A program made the translations under genes and the position numbers. Below the pieces are notes generated by a model that ran no database searches, was not told the origin of the DNA, and was given only the letters and a program-made list of their open reading frames with translations. A stretch of DNA of 64,000 nucleotides. Origin: Symbiodinium natans. Taxonomy: Eukaryota > Sar > Dinophyceae > Suessiales > Symbiodiniaceae. The stretch spans positions 294,914 through 358,913 of the forward strand of contig CAJNDS010002567.1 of the NCBI GenBank assembly GCA_905221605.1. The letters run 5' to 3'. Below are positions 60,301 to 64,000 of this stretch, piece by piece (positions within the stretch are counted from its first letter, which is position 1; each line of letters opens with the position of its first letter).

Positions 60301-61007
60301 GTGTGAATTCTCGTGTGGCATCCCAAGTCTCCCTAAGTGTTCCGCCCAAGTCTCGGCCCAAGTGTCTCGTAGGTTTCAACTGCGCGTGCAAGCAGACCAG
60401 CTGCACCTGAACATTGCAGACTTCTCTATCTTCGACGTTCGGGTCGAGGCAAGAGAGTGTGAAGGCGGTCAGTTCATGACATGCTTGAGAAGTCTGGCAG
60501 CGGTAACGCGAAGCGGCGAAGCGGCGAAGCGGCAAAGCGATTCTCTGTTGTGCGACTCCCGGGGCAGCCTTCGGCTTGGGACGGTGGCTCCAGGCCCTCT
60601 GGGGCATGCCCATCCAGGATAGTTGATATTGTTATGAAGCTTGAGGAACGCCCGAGCGCCATCGGTCGATAGAAGTACATATAACCGGTTGCGGCATCCC
60701 GGAACCAATACATACGTGCAAAAGTCTGCAACCGTGCAGCATGTCTTTCGATGACAGCTCGTGCGGGGTGTCTTGCAGGAGAGGCGAAAAAGAAATGCTC
60801 CTGTCGAGGCACTTCCAGGTGCAGCTTTCTAAGCAAGCGCAGTGAATACCGATTCGAAGTGCAAGTGCGTCACTCATGCTGTTGCAGGCAGAGATCAAGA
60901 AGTCATAGGAGTCGCCGCTCGACTTCATTTGATAGGAAGCGTGACCATCAGAGTGAGCCGACCTCTTCCCCGAATCCAAGCTGTACAGTGTGGCTTCATT
61001 GTGCCCG

Positions 61008-62000
61008 AAGGTCCCTTTGCTGACCGAACTCATCGATTCGATGAGACAAGCCTTGGACCAACCGAACCATCTTCTCAAGCATGTCTATGACTTGGAGCAG
61101 AAGGCAGGGCTGCCACATAGCCACACCGACGGCAGCACATAGCCACCACACATCACCAGAGACTATCCGCAGAGGTCTCCTGCATGTGGAATGCGCACTT
61201 TTGGGACAGACGGAGGTTGATGTTGGCCCAGGACCGCAGCACAGAGATTTCTTCACATCCTGCATAGACCAGTTGATGTACTTCGCCGGAAGGACGGTGA
61301 ACGTGGAAAGCAGGGAAGCTACATGAAGCCTGCGGACGCTGATCGTGTGGCAGCAGAGTTCGCAGACAAGATGCAGCAGGTGGCTCTTTGATCAGCCTTG
61401 ATCACGAAGGAGACAGTGATGGTTGCCATGGTTGCTGTTTGTGACAGTTGTTGCGAGGTGCTCGGCCGATTCGAGAGCGTGCAAGATGTTCTTGTCATGT
61501 GCTTGGTGAGAATGCTGGCTTGTGGAAACAGGCGTGCGGTGTTGAAAAGCAGAATCATACGGAAGTGCTGATGTGACGTGACGTGACGCCCCTGCATGCC
61601 ACTGCCTCCCAAAAATGAAGGCAGCTGTCGGAGCGCTGTGGCACCTTACTGGCTGACTGGGTGGATGCAAATGCAGAAGAACTTCACGACAGGATGGATA
61701 GCATGTCCGAAGCTCTTTTCAAAGACCTGCGCCACGCGCTTGTTCTGGGTATCAAGAGCATCAACGAGAAGCCAATGGTATGCTATGAAGTCTCGCATGG
61801 TGTTGGAGAGAGTCTTATCCGAACTTGTTCGCAAAGGCTTTCCCCCTAAGACGGTCATGTCCATTGCGGTTGTCACGAGAGGGTCACCAGCCACGAGGCC
61901 AGAGGAGGAGGACTCCGAACTCGAGCAGATAGAAGCCAGTTGGCACATCCTAGCAGCTCTTCGCAGGTTTGGGCCAAGATCCTTGGCAGACTTGGCCTAA
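61008..62000 (+). CDS. unassigned multi-exon gene
   Basis: Good coding segments occur in order: 61008-61140 (VPLLTELIDSMRQALDQPNH then LLKHVYDLEQKAGL), 61250-61385 (HRPVDVLRRKDGERGKQGSY then MKPADADRVAAEFADKMQQ), 61618-61776 (ERCGTLLADWVDANAEELHD then SEALFKDLRHALVLGIKSIN) and about 61816-61998 (LSELVRKGFPPKTVMSIAVV, an EEEDSELEQIEASW stretch, then RRFGPRSLADLA). They could continue the LRR gene or form a separate one. No domain is recognised. Confidence 0.45.
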
Positions 62001-62349
62001 CATCCTCCCTGAAATCCCCCGTGAAGTACACCCTACCCTGTGGCCTACCTCAGGCAGGCTCTACGACAAGGTCGTGTCACCATGGCGTGCTCGGGTGCTT
62101 CGGCCCTTCCTCCCCGCACTCTGCCGAGAGACCCGTGAGGTTTTAGGCCTGCGCTTTCTTGCTTTCGCTTGGCCTTGGCTGCCAATGGCCTCACTTGAGG
62201 GATCTACAAGTGCCTGCAAGTCTGTGAAGGCCCAGACCAGCCGCCGGATCGCTGGTCCAAGTATTCCGGCTTCGATTCCTTCTCCGAAGACGTGGCAGAG
62301 GCGCATAGCGCGAAAGGACCTGTGATTTTGCAGTTTTGGGGCCGGGTAT

Positions 62350-63175
62350 TGTGACTTGGCCAGGTGCAGGAGGTCCAGGAGCAGAATTTGGTTAGCTGCG
62401 AGGAGAAATGCGTTCGCCAGGACCGATGGGGATGAGAGAGAGAACCTGGAGAGAGCTTGGAGAGAGCTTGGAGAGAATTTGTTGGAGTTTCAAATGCCAT
62501 GCTCTGAGACGGTCAGGGCTTCGGTGGCTTCGTTGTGGAGCCAACTGACGAACTGGGAATGGTGAAGGCTCAAACGTGAACGCTCCCACTTCCGCGTGCA
62601 GAGGATCAGCCCTTAAATGACTCTTAAAATGTCTTAAACTCTTCAGCCACCCATTGGTAGCCGCTGTGATTCTGATCAACCCTACTCGTATAAGGAAGAG
62701 TCGAAGGAGTGCACAGCCATTTTGAACAGTGAACACAACAGCACGTGTCACAGCCGATGCAGGTGTACTTCAAGCAGCATGGCCCGCAGCCTTTGGCCTC
62801 TTTGAGGCGAAGCTCTGCAAACAGAACGCTTCATGTGAGGCCTCTCGGCCGTGTGCCGAAGAGGCCAAACAAGGCACGGGTCAGAGATGTCATTTTTATG
62901 CTTGTGCAGCTTGTGCAGCGTTTCGACTGTCCCATCCTGCCGCATCTTGGTTTGAGCTCGAGGCCGCGGAGGAGGGCGGGGGGAAGAATCATTCCTGGGA
63001 TGCCTGGGTTGCTGGACTGGCTGTCTTGGTGACTGCCACAAGCGATCCGCAGAATGCTGCATACTGCGTTTCCTACTTTGACGCGCACCTCGCCGTCAGC
63101 AAGTTCCTTGGCTTGCTTTTCATGGCGATGTTTTTGTTGGATGCGTCCTTGAAGCCCTTGAGATATGCTTGAGAT
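62350..63175 (+). CDS. candidate exons, one with a membrane-like segment
   Basis: The 62729-63172 frame (147 codons) has a Cys-rich first half and then SWDAWVAGLAVLVTATSDPQ and FLGLLFMAMFLLD, the latter hydrophobic enough to span a membrane. The 62356-62565 frame contains a short GAGAGAGCTTG repeat (about 62436-62478) encoding RENLERAWRELGENL. Neither is recognised, and frames on the other strand are also open, so confidence is low. Confidence 0.3.
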
Positions 63176-63297
63176 GCCTTGCAGGCATGAGTCGGACAAT
63201 CAGGGTTTCACGGAGGCAGCGCTCTTGGGCAGCAGCGAGGCAAGGGATCCCCTGCGACGAAGTGCTCGCAGTGCCCTGGATGTGTACATCTTGTGCA

Positions 63298-64000
63298 GGC
63301 CAACAATGCATTCGTGAGACTACTCCAGCTGGCTCGAAACCTCATGCAATCTTTCGGCGACGCCGGCCTCAAGGTACCACCCGGTCTGAGCTCACCCTTG
63401 GTCTGTCCTTGGAATTTTGCAGATGTTTGCAGATTTTTGCAGGCGGCACGGCACTTCCTTGATGCAAAGCTCCATACCAACTGCTGGGCTCGCGCCCGGA
63501 GGCCTGCACAACGGCCCCACCGGCAACCGGTTTCGCTTCATTTCCAAAAGGTACATGCTGCCCGTTGGTTCCTTCGTGTTGCGAGCATCATGTCGCGCAG
63601 GGTAGTCGGAACTCAGATCGCGTGTTTGGTGGTGGATGTAGGCTTGCAGAGGACTCCGTAAGTGCCAGGCCACTGCAAGTGGCACTGCGCCAGCAACACA
63701 TGCTGTGGCCTCTAGATGTTCACCAGCTCACATGCATCCCGATACCGAACTACTTGCCTTTTCAATGTTGGATTTACATCAAGGGAGAGCTTCGCATTTC
63801 TTAAACGGATTCTGTGCAGATATTGTAACGAGAGAGCTCGGAAGAGGGCTCTGAGTTTCAATGTATTGATTTGCGTGTCTTGATTTGTGTGTTGGGCACA
63901 GGCGGCTTCAGGAGGGCGGCTCTGCTTTGCCAGTTTCGCGCCTGAGTGAGATGTTGCTCGAGCGCAATGATGGCAAGCCGGAGTTTTTGTATGTTTTAAT
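63298..64000 (+). CDS. unassigned gene, truncated at window end
   Basis: Exon-like segments are 63302-63373 (NNAFVRLLQLARNLMQSFGD), 63423-63551 (FADFCRRHGTSLMQSSIPTA, GLHNGPTGNRFRFISKR, then a GT donor at 63552) and 63903-64000 (RLQEGGSALPVSRLSEMLLE then RNDGKPEFLYV), the last running off the window. All are on the + strand with AG acceptors in front (the last at 63900-63901). Family not recognised. Confidence 0.45.

Overview
The window looks like nuclear DNA of a dinoflagellate, most likely a Symbiodiniaceae-type alga. Four things point there. Coding sequence is broken into many short exons. Where protein homology fixes the splice junctions, 14 of 17 introns start with GC or GA instead of GT, and nearly all share a repeated AG|G at the junction. 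Every gene I can recognise lies on the + strand over 64 kb, as in the one-way gene arrays of dinoflagellates. Degenerate plant/alveolate-type TTTAGGG telomere motifs and very long microsatellites fill non-coding space. No bacterial operon signal, CRISPR array, phage or recognisable transposase is present.

Layout. 0.4-1.7 kb: an intronless HMG-box/pseudokinase fusion. 2.2-5.4 kb: interstitial TTTAGGG-like repeats. 5.8-6.3 kb: exons carrying a duplicated SWADLAEE motif. 10.6-11.4 kb: a graded minisatellite of 10-mers passing into 8-mers and CA. 12.5-14.0 kb: a pentatricopeptide (PPR) gene. 14.8-17 kb: a 2-oxoglutarate/Fe(II) oxygenase (isopenicillin-N-synthase-like). 18.7-19.5 kb: a class 3 lipase. 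22.9-23.3 kb: unassigned exons. 24.5-25.6 kb: a SAP-like/ankyrin gene. 25.85-26.7 kb: a compound AT/GT/CTGT/TGCG/GA microsatellite. 30.6-39.6 kb: one or two genes with helical repeats of the PQNLANxAW type, as in OPR/FASTK/RAP-like organelle RNA factors. 42.4-48.3 kb: a phospholipase B-like (PLBD/laminin-A family) gene in about 13 or more exons. 48.9-49.7 kb: unassigned exons. 52.5-53.4 kb: an ADP-ribosyltransferase-like ORF. 57.1-58.4 kb: a centrin with four EF-hands. 59.7-60.3 kb: a leucine-rich-repeat protein. 61-64 kb: unassigned exons, the last cut by the window end.

The genes do not form an obvious pathway. PPR and OPR/RAP-like proteins usually act on organellar RNA. Centrin and an LRR-cap protein are both typical of basal bodies or flagella and are neighbours here. 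The lipase and phospholipase B-like genes act on lipids or in lysosome-like compartments. In dinoflagellates neighbouring genes are normally unrelated and each mRNA gets a trans-spliced leader, so co-orientation need not mean co-function. Exon limits not fixed by homology are approximate. Many stretches between the named genes hold short open segments that look coding but match nothing I recognise.
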